From the NCBI GenBank assembly GCA_002457305.1, contig NTKG01000008.1:1-34910 (forward strand): a DNA stretch of 34,910 nt, given 5' to 3'. A program made the translations under genes and the position numbers. The notes under the pieces were generated by a model, which saw only the letters and a list, made by a program, of their open reading frames with translations, did not search any database and was not told the DNA's origin. The first letter of the stretch is position 1, and each line of letters opens with the position of its first letter. Source of the DNA: Bacteroidetes bacterium MED-G21 (GTDB lineage: Bacteria; Bacteroidota; Bacteroidia; Flavobacteriales; UBA7430). Below, one piece after another: positions 1-8,983 of the stretch.

Positions 1-11
1 AGTTAAAGACT

Positions 12-821
12 TCATCTTAATTGATTAATGCGAAATAGTCCTTTAGAATAAGTAATGGCCTTACCTGCTACAAGTACACGATTTCCTTTGTATTCACAAT
101 ATAATGTCCCACCTCTTTGTGAGTATTGCAAAGCAATCAATTTATTTTTTGATAAAATATTTGCCCAATATGGAATTAATGAACAATGAGCAGACCCTGT
201 AACAGGGTCCTCTAATATGGTGGCTTGAGGGGTGAAAAATCGCGAAACAAAGTCAACATCATTTCCTTTTGCAGTAGCAATAACTCCTCCATGTCCCAGA
301 TTAATTTTATCAAAACTACTGCGGTTTATTTTTAGTGCTTTAATGTCTTGCTCATTATTATAGACCAAAAGATAATCTCTTGATTTTAAAATAAAATTTG
401 GTTGAATGTTTAATGCCAATTTTATTTCGTTTGGAAGTTCAGCGTTTAGAGGTTTCCTTGATGGGAGATTTAAATAATACAAGTCTTCTTTAAAGCGAAC
501 CGATAAATCACCACTTAGTGTTTTAAATTTTATTTCATCAGTAGAGTTAAGCTCAGATTTTATAATGTGGGCTGCAGCTAGAGTGGCATGACCACATAAA
601 TCCATTTCGATGTCGGGTGTGAACCAGCGCAGATGAAAATGATCTTCATGCTCTATAAAATATGCTGTTTCTGCTACGGCATTCTCTTTTGCTATTTTTA
701 ATAAAAGCTCATCCGGTAGCCATTCTTTTAATGGAACTACACAAGCTGGGTTGCCTTTAAATAATGTGTCTGTAAATGCATCTACCTGGTAAATTTTATA
801 GTCTGTTTTATTTGGCCTCAT
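12..821 (-). CDS. PhzF family isomerase-like protein
   Basis: 269 residues, full length for the PhzF/diaminopimelate-epimerase-fold family. Visible family marks are the N-terminal YQVDAFTDTLFKGNPACVV, the AVAETAYF segment whose Glu51 matches the catalytic glutamate of PhzF, DLCGHATLAAAH, FVSRFFTP and the C-terminal DPVTGSAHCSLIPYW. Family members isomerise small acids in the cytoplasm, but most members outside phenazine clusters have no known substrate. No phenazine genes are near, so a phenazine role is not supported. It is the last gene of a minus-strand run and starts 21 bp after the secreted thioredoxin-fold gene ends. Family assignment is secure; the substrate is unknown. Confidence 0.9.
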   Translation of the reverse strand: MRPNKTDYKIYQVDAFTDTLFKGNPACVVPLKEWLPDELLLKIAKENAVAETAYFIEHEDHFHLRWFTPDIEMDLCGHATLAAAHIIKSELNSTDEIKFKTLSGDLSVRFKEDLYYLNLPSRKPLNAELPNEIKLALNIQPNFILKSRDYLLVYNNEQDIKALKINRSSFDKINLGHGGVIATAKGNDVDFVSRFFTPQATILEDPVTGSAHCSLIPYWANILSKNKLIALQYSQRGGTLYCEYKGNRVLVAGKAITYSKGLFRINQLR

Positions 822-842
822 ATCCAGTCCAGTACTTAAAAT

Positions 843-2417
843 TTATGGGTTGCATAAATTAAATTCGTTAATAGCTTCGGATATTTTTATTTGATATCCA
901 AAACCACGTTCTAAAGTTCCAATGCCATTAAAATTCCATTCAGGGAGGTAAGCTGCACCCAAATAATCTTTTGCGATAATTAGTCTGTTTATATAAGGAT
1001 TGAAAGCAATCTCAGCATCTATATTTTCACCACAAGAGAATCCTACTAAATTCCATCCGCCATTAATGTTAATTGAAATATCTCCGCAATTGTTAGATGT
1101 GTATAAGCAATAGCCGTCATCTTGAGTCGCTGCTGGATCGAAATTTACTGCCTCATCATCCGTGCAGCCAAGAGTATCAGGATTCAAATTATAGCTTACT
1201 ATCTGATTGAACTGACACGATTCATATTCTTGTCCATTATTCGATAGGTTTGTTAGGTATATCTGTACCTGTAACTCATAATCTTCTGGTATAGGAGTGC
1301 TGAAGTTAAGGGATACATTAGAGGTTAATGTTTCTTCTGAGCCCCATGGATTACCAAAGACATTAAAATCACAATTTTCACAGCTCATTCCATCTAGTGG
1401 GTTTAGAATAACAGTTTCCGACATAGGGTAAGCCAACCAAATTGAATTGTGGTTAACCATCGGTATGTTCAAAGTATATCCATCACCAAAATTAGCTTCA
1501 GTAAATGAAATATCAGAGGCCAATAATTCAAAACCCAAGTAATTGCAAGCAGCGTATATACATGATCCATCATCCAGGTTTGCATTTAGCATATAATTCA
1601 TGGCCAGATCATCTGTACATCCGTTTATTTCTATAGCAGCTAGGCTAATGTCAAAAGAACATACCAAACCATCATTCATACCTTCGTATAGCTCAATGGT
1701 CAAATTGGAATCCCAGGAAGAAGGATCTGTGAGTAACTGCAAATTGTGGCTAGACTCACCACTTAAGCCATAATAATTGAGCTGTTCTTGTGCTAATAGG
1801 TCTCCATTTGAGTTTGATAAGGTAAATGTTGGGTAAGGAATTAAATAAGGTGAGTCCGTAAATACATTGAGTACTAGAGCTCCATTTTGACTGTTTACCT
1901 CCATGGATAATAGGTCTACAAGATCACAATTATCTATAGGAGAAATAAAATTTGATAAACTCTCTGTTAAGTTTGCAATTTCAGAATAACTAAATGTAGC
2001 TTCTAATCCACCTTCTGGGTTAATAAGTCGTCCTGAAGGGTAGCCAGATTGTTCAAAAAGATTAAAAATATCAATACCTTCTTGTTGTCCTGATATGATT
2101 GGAAAGTCGGAATTGTGTTGGTTTGCAAAATTTAGGCAATCAGATATAGATGAATTGTACTCTACGCCCAGAAAGAAAACATTTTCATTGTTTGATCCGT
2201 AATATTCGTATGCATTTGCTACTTCAGAAGCTACACTATTGCATACGCCACATGAGGTAGAAAAGAAATCTAAATAGATGTGCTTTCCTTCATTTAATAT
2301 AGAGGTAGGATTAATGGTGTTTCCATAGATATCGGTGAAATTCATATCGCTTGTAAACTGAGCAAAAGAAGAAGCGTATGTTAAAAAAGCAATAAGAAGA
2401 GGGCGTAGCGTTTTCAT
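843..2417 (-). CDS. Secreted thioredoxin-fold protein with two GCTD/DDGSC cysteine motifs
   Basis: 524 residues. Residues 1-20 form a signal peptide ending SSFAQ. Residues about 25-160 look like a TlpA/thioredoxin-type domain with a CGVC redox motif at Cys56-Cys59, preceded by the hydrophobic strand HIYLDFFSTS. Two copies of a cysteine motif, GCTDDLAMN...LDDGSC (about 266-286) and GCTDDEAVN...QDDGYC (about 417-437), separate beta-rich regions. Such motifs recur in large secreted proteins of marine flavobacteria. The C-terminal unit (about 453-522, GWNLVGF...GFGYQIKISEA) is another recurrent extracellular module. No type IX C-terminal sorting domain is seen. Likely a periplasmic or surface disulfide/redox protein; the partner is unknown. 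Confidence 0.75.
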   Translation of the reverse strand: MKTLRPLLIAFLTYASSFAQFTSDMNFTDIYGNTINPTSILNEGKHIYLDFFSTSCGVCNSVASEVANAYEYYGSNNENVFFLGVEYNSSISDCLNFANQHNSDFPIISGQQEGIDIFNLFEQSGYPSGRLINPEGGLEATFSYSEIANLTESLSNFISPIDNCDLVDLLSMEVNSQNGALVLNVFTDSPYLIPYPTFTLSNSNGDLLAQEQLNYYGLSGESSHNLQLLTDPSSWDSNLTIELYEGMNDGLVCSFDISLAAIEINGCTDDLAMNYMLNANLDDGSCIYAACNYLGFELLASDISFTEANFGDGYTLNIPMVNHNSIWLAYPMSETVILNPLDGMSCENCDFNVFGNPWGSEETLTSNVSLNFSTPIPEDYELQVQIYLTNLSNNGQEYESCQFNQIVSYNLNPDTLGCTDDEAVNFDPAATQDDGYCLYTSNNCGDISININGGWNLVGFSCGENIDAEIAFNPYINRLIIAKDYLGAAYLPEWNFNGIGTLERGFGYQIKISEAINEFNLCNP

Positions 2418-2453
2418 AAAAAATAATTTTATACAAGGTACTAAATAATGTGT

Positions 2454-2933
2454 TTAGCATGGAGAGCAAAGTGTATCAATTTGTTGTTTAGTGAGTTTTC
2501 CGTTAAGCCATGCGCTGCTAATTTCAGCACCATATTTATTGTAAAAATTAATCGCTGGAGTATTCCAATCCAATACCTGCCAACACATACCATTTAACTT
2601 TAATTCTTTACAGGTTTTGAGAGTGGCTTCAAATAATGCTGCCCCCACTCCTGATCTTCTGAAAGCATTTTTAACAATGAAATCTTCTAAATAGAGGAAT
2701 TTTCCTTTCCATGTTGAATAGCGAATCCAGTAAAAAGAGAGTCCAATAATTTGTCCTTTATACTCTGCAACAAGGAACCAGTAGTAGGGGTGTGCGCCAA
2801 ATCCATCGTTTTCTAGATCTTCTACGGTTATTTGAACTTCATTAAGTTCATTTTCGTAGTCGGCAAGTTCTTTAATTAATTCTAAAACACAATCTAAATC
2901 TTCTTTTACACCTTTTCTAATTGTTATTTCCAT
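2454..2933 (-). CDS. GNAT family N-acetyltransferase (diamine acetyltransferase-like)
   Basis: 159 residues, a single GNAT domain. The N-terminal MEITIRKGVKEDLDCVLELI, the FLYLEDFIVKNAFRRSGVGAAL stretch (acetyl-CoA pyrophosphate loop RRSGVG) and the WQVLDWNTPAINFYNKYGA end resemble the spermidine/spermine and thialysine N-acetyltransferase subgroup. Likely transfers acetyl from acetyl-CoA to a small amine in the cytoplasm; polyamine or thialysine is a family-based guess. It lies 36 bp upstream of the secreted thioredoxin-fold gene and 48 bp downstream of the lipoprotein gene, all on minus, so co-transcription is probable. Confidence 0.85.
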   Translation of the reverse strand: MEITIRKGVKEDLDCVLELIKELADYENELNEVQITVEDLENDGFGAHPYYWFLVAEYKGQIIGLSFYWIRYSTWKGKFLYLEDFIVKNAFRRSGVGAALFEATLKTCKELKLNGMCWQVLDWNTPAINFYNKYGAEISSAWLNGKLTKQQIDTLCSPC

Positions 2934-2981
2934 AAAGCTAAATTTTACATCGCATATATTTTTAAAAACTTAAAGTCTCTT

Positions 2982-3419
2982 TCACCAATTGGCATTTTTT
3001 AATAAAAGCATTTCGATCTGCTTCAATTCTTTCTTAAACTCTATTGGGCAGCCTCCTTTAAATTTTATTTGGTATTTGTTTTTAATATTCAGGCGGGTAA
3101 GTGGAAGGTCCTGAACTTCCATGTTATGCGTATAGTCGGCCTTGAACTTTTTATCGATAAGAGCGTTCAAAGTATTAAAATCTTTTTCATTCATTATCCA
3201 ATTGTACGTACCTATAGCATCTACAAATCGTTTTCCTTCGTATTTAATTTCTCTATTTTCATCTACACTGATGTTGTATATAGGGCAGGTGCCATAACAT
3301 CCACCCTTAATTAATTCAAATAATACAATTGTTTGTTCTTTTTTAATGACCTCATTATCAATTATTTTACAAGAAACAAACAGTATTGTTATTAGAAGTA
3401 TGCAGCTAAGTTTTTTCAT
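2982..3419 (-). CDS. DUF6438-type lipoprotein of unknown function
   Basis: 145 residues from the start chosen here. MKKLSCILLITILFVSC is a lipoprotein signal with a lipobox ending at Cys17, so the product should be anchored to a membrane outside the cytoplasm. The body shows FELIKGGCYGTCPIYNISV and a GTYNW/NEKDFNTL segment, the pattern I associate with DUF6438. A longer reading frame opens at 3503, but that would add 28 residues before the signal peptide and overlap the divergent mpl start. A minus-strand -7 box at 3450-3457 also lies inside that extension, so 3419 is preferred. Function unknown. Confidence 0.75.
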   Translation of the reverse strand: MKKLSCILLITILFVSCKIIDNEVIKKEQTIVLFELIKGGCYGTCPIYNISVDENREIKYEGKRFVDAIGTYNWIMNEKDFNTLNALIDKKFKADYTHNMEVQDLPLTRLNIKNKYQIKFKGGCPIEFKKELKQIEMLLLKNANW

Positions 3420-3449
3420 CACAAATTGAATTATTATCTTTCGTTTATA

Positions 3450-3457
3450 CAAAGATA
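3450..3457 (-). promoter_or_regulatory. Probable -7 element for the DUF6438 gene and downstream genes
   Basis: The minus strand reads TATCTTTG, an exact match to the Bacteroidota -7 consensus TAnnTTTG, 30 bp before the 3419 start codon. I see no clear -33 TTTG upstream, where mpl coding sequence lies. It supports 3419 over 3503 as the translation start. Confidence 0.45.
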
Positions 3458-3461
3458 ACAT

Positions 3462-4808
3462 ATGCGCGTACATTTTATTGCCATAGGAGGAGCAGCCATG
3501 CATAATTTAGCACTTGCAATGCATGAAAAAGGAGCTGAGGTTACAGGATCTGACGATGCGATATTTAATCCGTCGAAATCTAGATTGGAAGCGGCGGGTA
3601 TTTTGCCAAAAAAAACAGGTTGGTTTCCAAGTCAGATTGATACTCATTTAGATGCAGTGATCCTTGGAATGCACGCAAGAGAAGATAATCCTGAACTCCT
3701 GAAAGCCCAAGAATTGGGTCTTAATATATATTCTTATCCTGAATATCTTTATGAGCAATCAAAAAATAAAATGCGTGTGGTAATAGGAGGTAGCCATGGT
3801 AAAACAACTATTACATCTATGGTGCTTCATGTATTAAATGTTCAAAAAATTGATTGTGATTACATGGTAGGTGCTCAACTCGAAGGGTTTTCTACGATGG
3901 TAAAATTAAGTGATGCCCCAGTTATTGTTTTGGAAGGAGATGAGTATTTGTCTTCACCAATAGACAGGCGCCCTAAGTTTCATCTTTACAAGCCGCATAT
4001 CGCATTAATAAGTGGTATTGCTTGGGATCATATTAATGTATTTCCAACTTTTGAGGGCTATTTAAAACAGTTTGAGTTGTTTATCGATCAAATTCAAGAT
4101 GGAGGTTACTTGACTTACTGTTCGGAAGATGAAAGTTTAAATATTATTTCCTCTTCCAATCCAGAAATAGAAACTGAGGCTTATGAGCTTCCAGAGTATG
4201 AAATTGAGGATGGTACATCTATTATATCGCATGAAAATGGTGAAACAAAATTAGAGATTTTTGGCGCTCATAATCTTTTAAATATGATGGGTGCTCTAAA
4301 CATATGTAAGCAACTAGGTGTTGCTGAATCTGAATTTTTTATTGCCATGTCATCTTTTAAGGGCGCATCTCGTCGTTTAGAAAAAATTTTTGAGCGAGAA
4401 GGATTAATCGTCTACAAAGATTTTGCTCATTCTCCTTCAAAAGTACGAGCTACTGTAAAAGCCGTAAGAGACCAGTTTATAAGTCATAAGGTTATTGCAG
4501 GGCTTGAGTTGCATACTTTTAGCAGTTTGAATAAATCTTTTTTAGAAGAATATAAAAACACCATGAACGGAGTTGATAAAGCTTATGTTTACTTTGATCC
4601 TAAATCGGTAGCACATAAAAAATTAGAAGATTTATCGGAGGCAGCCGTATATGAGTCGTTTGATAGAAAAGATTTAAAAGTTTTTACAGACAGCGCTGTT
4701 TATTGTGATGCGATTCGTGAAGAGATTAATGCTAAAACAGTTGTTTTATTAATGAGCTCTGGGAATTTTGGTGGCGTTGTTGTTGAAGATTTTGCTAAGA
4801 GTTTATAG
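3462..4808 (+). CDS. mpl: Mpl, UDP-N-acetylmuramate:tripeptide ligase
   Basis: 448 residues, the normal Mpl length. Mpl joins recycled L-Ala-gamma-D-Glu-meso-DAP tripeptide to UDP-MurNAc with ATP in the cytoplasm, returning cell-wall peptide to peptidoglycan synthesis. Visible are the N-terminal nucleotide-binding turn HFIAIGGAAMHNLALAM, the Mur ligase P-loop GGSHGKTT (109-116), EGDEYLSSPIDRRPKF with the Mpl-type EGDEY, HINVFPTFEGY, and the C-terminal-domain start YKDFAHSPSKVRATVKAV. MurC would be longer-spaced and usually sits in the dcw cluster, so Mpl is favoured. It is convergent with murF, overlapping it by 6 bp. Confidence 0.93.
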   Translation: MRVHFIAIGGAAMHNLALAMHEKGAEVTGSDDAIFNPSKSRLEAAGILPKKTGWFPSQIDTHLDAVILGMHAREDNPELLKAQELGLNIYSYPEYLYEQSKNKMRVVIGGSHGKTTITSMVLHVLNVQKIDCDYMVGAQLEGFSTMVKLSDAPVIVLEGDEYLSSPIDRRPKFHLYKPHIALISGIAWDHINVFPTFEGYLKQFELFIDQIQDGGYLTYCSEDESLNIISSSNPEIETEAYELPEYEIEDGTSIISHENGETKLEIFGAHNLLNMMGALNICKQLGVAESEFFIAMSSFKGASRRLEKIFEREGLIVYKDFAHSPSKVRATVKAVRDQFISHKVIAGLELHTFSSLNKSFLEEYKNTMNGVDKAYVYFDPKSVAHKKLEDLSEAAVYESFDRKDLKVFTDSAVYCDAIREEINAKTVVLLMSSGNFGGVVVEDFAKSL

Positions 4809-6080
4809 GCAGTCAACCACCTGTTCGAGTTTCATTCCTCGAGATCCTTTTATAAGAATGAATGCATCCTCAATTGCTTGAGTTTTTAGAAGCTCGACTA
4901 AATCTCTGGTATTGTCAAAAGAAGTATACTTTGTGTTGTTAATTGCATTAAATATTTTGCCTACTAAAAACACATTTGAAACCCCTGACTTAAGGCATTG
5001 ATCAATTATTTTTTGATGTTCGATATTTGTCTCTTCTCCCAATTCAAACATGTCTCCTAAAATCATTACCTTATTTTCATGTTTTATGTTCTCTAGGTTT
5101 TGAATGGCTTTTTCTAAGCTCATAGGATTTGAGTTATAGGCATCAAGAAGAATGGTGTTGGCGTTTGTTTTTATGATTTGAGATCTGTTGTTTGATGCTA
5201 CGTAGCTTTCAATGGCTTCTTTTATGTCAATTGTTTCAATGCCAAATTCCATTCCTATGGCAATACTTAAGGCAATATTGTCAAAGTTGTAATCACCTAT
5301 GAGTTGGCTTTGTATTTGAGTCTCATTCAATAAAACCTTAACAAAAGGTTGAGCCCCATTATATTTAATGATGTAATTGCTTTCTTTTAATTCGCCATAA
5401 CGAATTATTGGGCATTCTTTTGGGATTTTATCGATCAGTACATAGTCATTGTCTTTAACAAATACAGGTGCATCTTTTGTTGCCAAGTATCGGTATAATT
5501 CAGTTTTTGCTTGTAGTACACCTTCAAGAGAACCAAAGCCTTCTAGATGAGCTTTTCCTACGTTTGTTATTACCCCATAATCTGGTTGAGCAATACCACA
5601 TAGAAATTCAATTTCATTAATATGATTTGCACCCATTTCAATAATGGCTATTTCAGTATCTGTACCAATAGATAAAATACTAAGTGGAACGCCAATGTGG
5701 TTGTTAAGGTTCCCTGAGGTAGCCAGTGTGTTGAATTTTTTTTTCAACACCTGCAGACACAGTTCTTTACTTGTTGTTTTACCATTTGACCCTGTAATCC
5801 CTAAAACTTTACATTTTAGCTCTTTTCGATGAAAACGGGCAAGTTCTTGAAGTGTTGTTAAAGCATTTTTTACGAGGATGTATTTATCATCTATGGCATA
5901 TAGTTCATCGTCAACAATGGCATAAGATGCTCCTTTTTTTAAGGCCTCTTTGGCAAATTCATTTCCATTAAAGTGAGGTCCTTTAAGTGCAAAAAATAAA
6001 CATCCTGCAATGATTTTGCGTGTGTCGGTGCAAATCTTAGGATTTTGAAGATAGCGATCGTAGAGGTCTGTCATCATCAT
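4803..6080 (-). CDS. murF: MurF, UDP-MurNAc-tripeptide:D-Ala-D-Ala ligase
   Basis: 425 residues. MurF adds D-Ala-D-Ala to UDP-MurNAc-tripeptide, the last cytoplasmic step of the precursor. Motifs are CTDTRKIIAGCLFFALKGPHFNGN (N-terminal substrate domain), the P-loop GITGSNGKTT (94-103), NLNNHIGVPLS, EMGANHINEI, LLDAYNSNPMSLEKAI and ILGDMFELGEE. Three in-frame Met codons open the frame; the exact start among them is open. Its stop codon TAA is the complement of the last leucine codon TTA of mpl. It follows gldJ on the same strand after a terminator, the same neighbourhood as in flavobacteria. Confidence 0.94.
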   Translation of the reverse strand: MMMTDLYDRYLQNPKICTDTRKIIAGCLFFALKGPHFNGNEFAKEALKKGASYAIVDDELYAIDDKYILVKNALTTLQELARFHRKELKCKVLGITGSNGKTTSKELCLQVLKKKFNTLATSGNLNNHIGVPLSILSIGTDTEIAIIEMGANHINEIEFLCGIAQPDYGVITNVGKAHLEGFGSLEGVLQAKTELYRYLATKDAPVFVKDNDYVLIDKIPKECPIIRYGELKESNYIIKYNGAQPFVKVLLNETQIQSQLIGDYNFDNIALSIAIGMEFGIETIDIKEAIESYVASNNRSQIIKTNANTILLDAYNSNPMSLEKAIQNLENIKHENKVMILGDMFELGEETNIEHQKIIDQCLKSGVSNVFLVGKIFNAINNTKYTSFDNTRDLVELLKTQAIEDAFILIKGSRGMKLEQVVDCL

Positions 6081-6152
6081 GATGTGAAATTATAAAAAAG
6101 AATTTATTCGTCTGGATTAACTCTTTGTTGATTTCCCATTATGTATTTAAAT

Positions 6153-6184
6153 CAAAAAAAAAACCTCATCTGAGATGAGGTTTT
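6153..6184 (-). terminator. Intrinsic terminator after gldJ
   Basis: A near-perfect hairpin at 6160-6184 (AAAACCTCATC, loop TGA, GATGAGGTTTT) lies 5 bp past the gldJ stop. Read on minus it is followed by a T run (A run 6154-6163 on plus). It separates gldJ from murF. Confidence 0.85.
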
Positions 6185-6188
6185 GAAA

Positions 6189-7751
6189 TTATCTTAATGT
6201 TTTACGTGTGAATTGTCTTCTTTTTCTCTTATCTCTATTATCCATTTCTATTGACGGTCCCATTCGATCTAACACACAACGAAACCCAATATTATGAGTA
6301 GAAAGAAAGGAGTTTAAATATCTTCTAGTTCCAGGGTTTAACCAGTATTCACGATCAGACCATGAGCCACCTTTATAAACATGTACATGATCATTTATAA
6401 GCGTATTTTTGCCATAATCATACATTGCATCTTCATCACCTATAGCATCTGGTGAACCATAAAAGATACTTGATATAATGTCTCCATCTAATGCTCTTGT
6501 GTTATTTGCTTCAAAATAATTTCTTCTAGTTTGACCACTGTTGTCAGTAACAGCCAATGTATCCTGCATCTGACCAGTAGTTTCGTTAAATTCAGCTTTA
6601 TTAGTGCCCTCATCATTCTTTTTCATGTCATAGAAAACATTTCCTCTGAATGGCATAAAGTCGTCTTGATTATCCGTCATTGGTCTGTATACGTCTAGTA
6701 CCCATTCGCTTACATTCCCAGCCATGTCATATAATCCATAGTCGTTTGGAGGAAAAGATTTTACTTCCATTGTTCGAGAACCAGCATCATTTAAGCTACC
6801 TGCAATACCCATATTATCTCCAAAACCTCTTTTGAAGTTAGCAAGTAATTGTCCTTGGAATTGTTTACGGTTATCTCTTACTCCTTTTTGGTCCCATGGG
6901 TAGTATCTACCATGATCAATGTTTTCTTCAATTGAATTACCTATTAATCCCCAAGCAGCAAATTCCCATTCTGCTTCTGTTGGAAGTCTGTATCCTGAAG
7001 TTAAAATACCATCTTCTAATTTCCCAATTCTCCCATTTTTATCTTTTAATTTTCCTAAGTTTTCAAATCCACCTTTCTGAATTTTCCCATTTATTTTTTG
7101 TTGACCTGCAAGATATGTTTCGGTGATAAATCCGAATTCGTATGCGCCAGACATTTTTTTATTTGTACTGTATTGTAATGCCCCTGCTTCAATTAAGGCC
7201 AATTCATTTACGCGGTCTGTTCTCCAGTTACAAAAATCTCGAGCTTGGTCCCATGAAACACCAACTACTGGGTAGTGGCTAAATCCTGCGTGACGAAAGT
7301 AATTTTTTACCATTGGTTCGTTATATCCCAATTCACTTCTCCATGCATTAGTATCTGGTAAAGCATTAAGATATGTTTTCATTATTGTAGAGTCTTCGTC
7401 TGCAGCATATGCTTTTTTCAGCCAATAAACATACTCTCTATATTGAGAATTTGTTATTTCCGTTTCGTCCATGTAGAATGAAGCAACCGATACTTTTCGA
7501 GGTGTTGCATTGTAGTCCATCAGAACATCTTCTCCTGTTTGTCCCATAACAAAAGAACCACCTTCAATAAATACCATGCCTGATGGCGTTTCTTGCTCGT
7601 AGTTCAGTTCAGCTTCAAACCCACCATTTTCACTTGTATTAATTTTCCAACCAGTAGTTTTTGAAATATTTTTATGTTTATTGCTACATGAGCATACAAA
7701 AGTAGCAAGTGCTATAATAAAAATCTTAGATAAAGTTTTAGACGTGTTCAT
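6189..7751 (-). CDS. gldJ: GldJ, gliding motility / type IX secretion lipoprotein
   Basis: 520 residues. The N-terminus has a lipoprotein signal with cysteines at 20 and 22 (FVCSCSNK). The rest is a formylglycine-generating-enzyme-like (FGE/SUMF) fold: MVFIEGGSFVMGQTGEDV near 60, SFYMDETEITNSQYREYVYW near 92-111, GYRLPTEAEWEFAAW, DMAGNVSEWVLDVYRP and the closing YKGGSWSDREYWLNPG...IGFRCVLD. GldJ needs no enzymatic activity; in Flavobacterium johnsoniae it is an outer-membrane lipoprotein that stabilises GldK and is needed for gliding and type IX secretion. The sister protein GldK shares the fold, but the DYNATPRKVSVASFYMDETE segment and the murF/porU/porV setting point to GldJ. Confidence 0.92.
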   Translation of the reverse strand: MNTSKTLSKIFIIALATFVCSCSNKHKNISKTTGWKINTSENGGFEAELNYEQETPSGMVFIEGGSFVMGQTGEDVLMDYNATPRKVSVASFYMDETEITNSQYREYVYWLKKAYAADEDSTIMKTYLNALPDTNAWRSELGYNEPMVKNYFRHAGFSHYPVVGVSWDQARDFCNWRTDRVNELALIEAGALQYSTNKKMSGAYEFGFITETYLAGQQKINGKIQKGGFENLGKLKDKNGRIGKLEDGILTSGYRLPTEAEWEFAAWGLIGNSIEENIDHGRYYPWDQKGVRDNRKQFQGQLLANFKRGFGDNMGIAGSLNDAGSRTMEVKSFPPNDYGLYDMAGNVSEWVLDVYRPMTDNQDDFMPFRGNVFYDMKKNDEGTNKAEFNETTGQMQDTLAVTDNSGQTRRNYFEANNTRALDGDIISSIFYGSPDAIGDEDAMYDYGKNTLINDHVHVYKGGSWSDREYWLNPGTRRYLNSFLSTHNIGFRCVLDRMGPSIEMDNRDKRKRRQFTRKTLR

Positions 7752-7806
7752 GGTCTGTTATCTTATTGTTGTTATTTAATCTTTTTGATTAGGCCAGCTA
7801 AAATAC

Positions 7807-8802
7807 CTAAAATTTAGGGCATTTTATTGCTTTTAGCTTTTTTCTTTTCTGTCTACATGCCAATTGAATGGTTAAAGACACTTCATGAGCACCTCCAGAG
7901 GAACCCATAAGTTCTGAAATCGTATAGTCATAACTATAACCTAAACGTATCCCATTAGATTCATATCCTAGTACAACTAAAATTGCATCTGAGTTAGAGA
8001 AGTTATTTCTAAAGTAAAGCCCCCCCGAAAGACTTTCGTTGGTTAAAGACACCCCCAAGTTTAATTGATTAGCACCATTTTGAGACATGTAAAGAATGTT
8101 TGGTGTAATAAAAGGTCCGTCTTGAATTAGTCCAATATTTTTAGCGCGTCCTATAGAAATGTTTGTTCCTGCATGAACTGTTAACCTTTTAGGGAGATTA
8201 CTATCAGTGATGTAAGAATCTTCTGGTTCAGAAACATGATGTAGTGCTGCACCTAAGAAATGTTTTTGATTGTATATCCCAAACATCCCAAGCGACACAT
8301 CAGCATAGCTTACATTATCTGCAAACTCATCTAGATTTTCACCAGTTTGGAAGATGAATCCATAATTTGGGTCAATTTGATCACCGAAAAACAATTTAGT
8401 TTTATCTAGTGCTCTCTGTTGGTAACTTGCCTGAATTCCTGTTAAAATAATAAGCTTTCGGGATGCTTGCAAATGATATGAATAAGTCAAATTAATTTGA
8501 GTATTTGTTAAAGCACCCTCTCCTTGAATGTCATTCAGTATTTGAAGTCCCATACCACCATGAAGTTCTTCAAACCCTTTGTCCATTGAAATACTATTGG
8601 TAATGTATGCACCTTTCAAATTTGGCCATTGATTTCTGTGATTCATTGCAACACGAGGACAGTTTGCAGATCCTGCCATAGCAGGGTTTAGGTATAAAGG
8701 ATTTGCATAAAACTGAGTAAACGATGGATCCTGAGCGTAAGCAGTTTGAGAAAAAGCTAAAAAAACGACCGCCACTAAGGCGTATAATTTATTTTTAATC
8801 AT
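7807..8802 (-). CDS. PorP/SprF-family type IX secretion outer-membrane protein
   Basis: 331 residues with an N-terminal signal peptide ending QTAYAQ. DPSFTQFYANPLYLNPAMAGS is the hallmark opening of the PorP/SprF family, followed by RVAMNHRNQWPN and beta-barrel-like amphipathic strands (FTTPNILYMSQNGANQLNLGVSL-like region). Family members sit in the outer membrane; PorP is part of the core machine, and SprF-type paralogues help secrete or anchor a particular adhesin. No large adhesin (SprB-like) gene is next to it, so its position between gldJ and porU suggests a role tied to the core system, though a paralogue function cannot be excluded. It ends 56 bp before gldJ begins; both may be one transcript. 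Confidence 0.9.
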   Translation of the reverse strand: MIKNKLYALVAVVFLAFSQTAYAQDPSFTQFYANPLYLNPAMAGSANCPRVAMNHRNQWPNLKGAYITNSISMDKGFEELHGGMGLQILNDIQGEGALTNTQINLTYSYHLQASRKLIILTGIQASYQQRALDKTKLFFGDQIDPNYGFIFQTGENLDEFADNVSYADVSLGMFGIYNQKHFLGAALHHVSEPEDSYITDSNLPKRLTVHAGTNISIGRAKNIGLIQDGPFITPNILYMSQNGANQLNLGVSLTNESLSGGLYFRNNFSNSDAILVVLGYESNGIRLGYSYDYTISELMGSSGGAHEVSLTIQLACRQKRKKLKAIKCPKF

Positions 8803-8983
8803 ACCAGTTTCGGGTTATAAAGCACAATAATACAATATTTTTTGAAATTTTGTACTAATTCCAATTATCTAAATAATTTCTCTGTGTGCAATGAAATAAT
8901 TATGCCAAAAGCAACTTTTAATATTACAATATTTGGTTACAATTAACGTTATTTGCATAATATAATTAAGCAGTGTTAAATAT
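8803..8983. promoter_or_regulatory. Divergent intergenic region between porP-like gene and porU
   Basis: 181 bp, very AT-rich, with both flanking genes reading outward, so promoters for both must lie here. I see only imperfect boxes: TATTATTG on minus at 8832-8825 and TTTG/TTATTTG pieces on plus at 8932-8955. No inverted repeat or small gene is evident. Confidence 0.4.

Noticed and set aside
3069-3314. Plus-strand open frame of 81 codons
   Set aside because: It lies wholly antisense to the DUF6438 gene and has low-complexity aromatic composition with no family pattern.
3420-3503. N-terminal extension of the DUF6438 lipoprotein to a start at 3503
   Set aside because: It would put 28 residues ahead of a lipoprotein signal, overlap the mpl start and contain the gene's own -7 promoter box.
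6189-7751. Sulfatase-modifying (formylglycine-generating) enzyme
   Set aside because: The FGE-like fold is real, but the lipoprotein signal, GldJ-type opening and murF/por neighbours mark it as the gliding/secretion lipoprotein.
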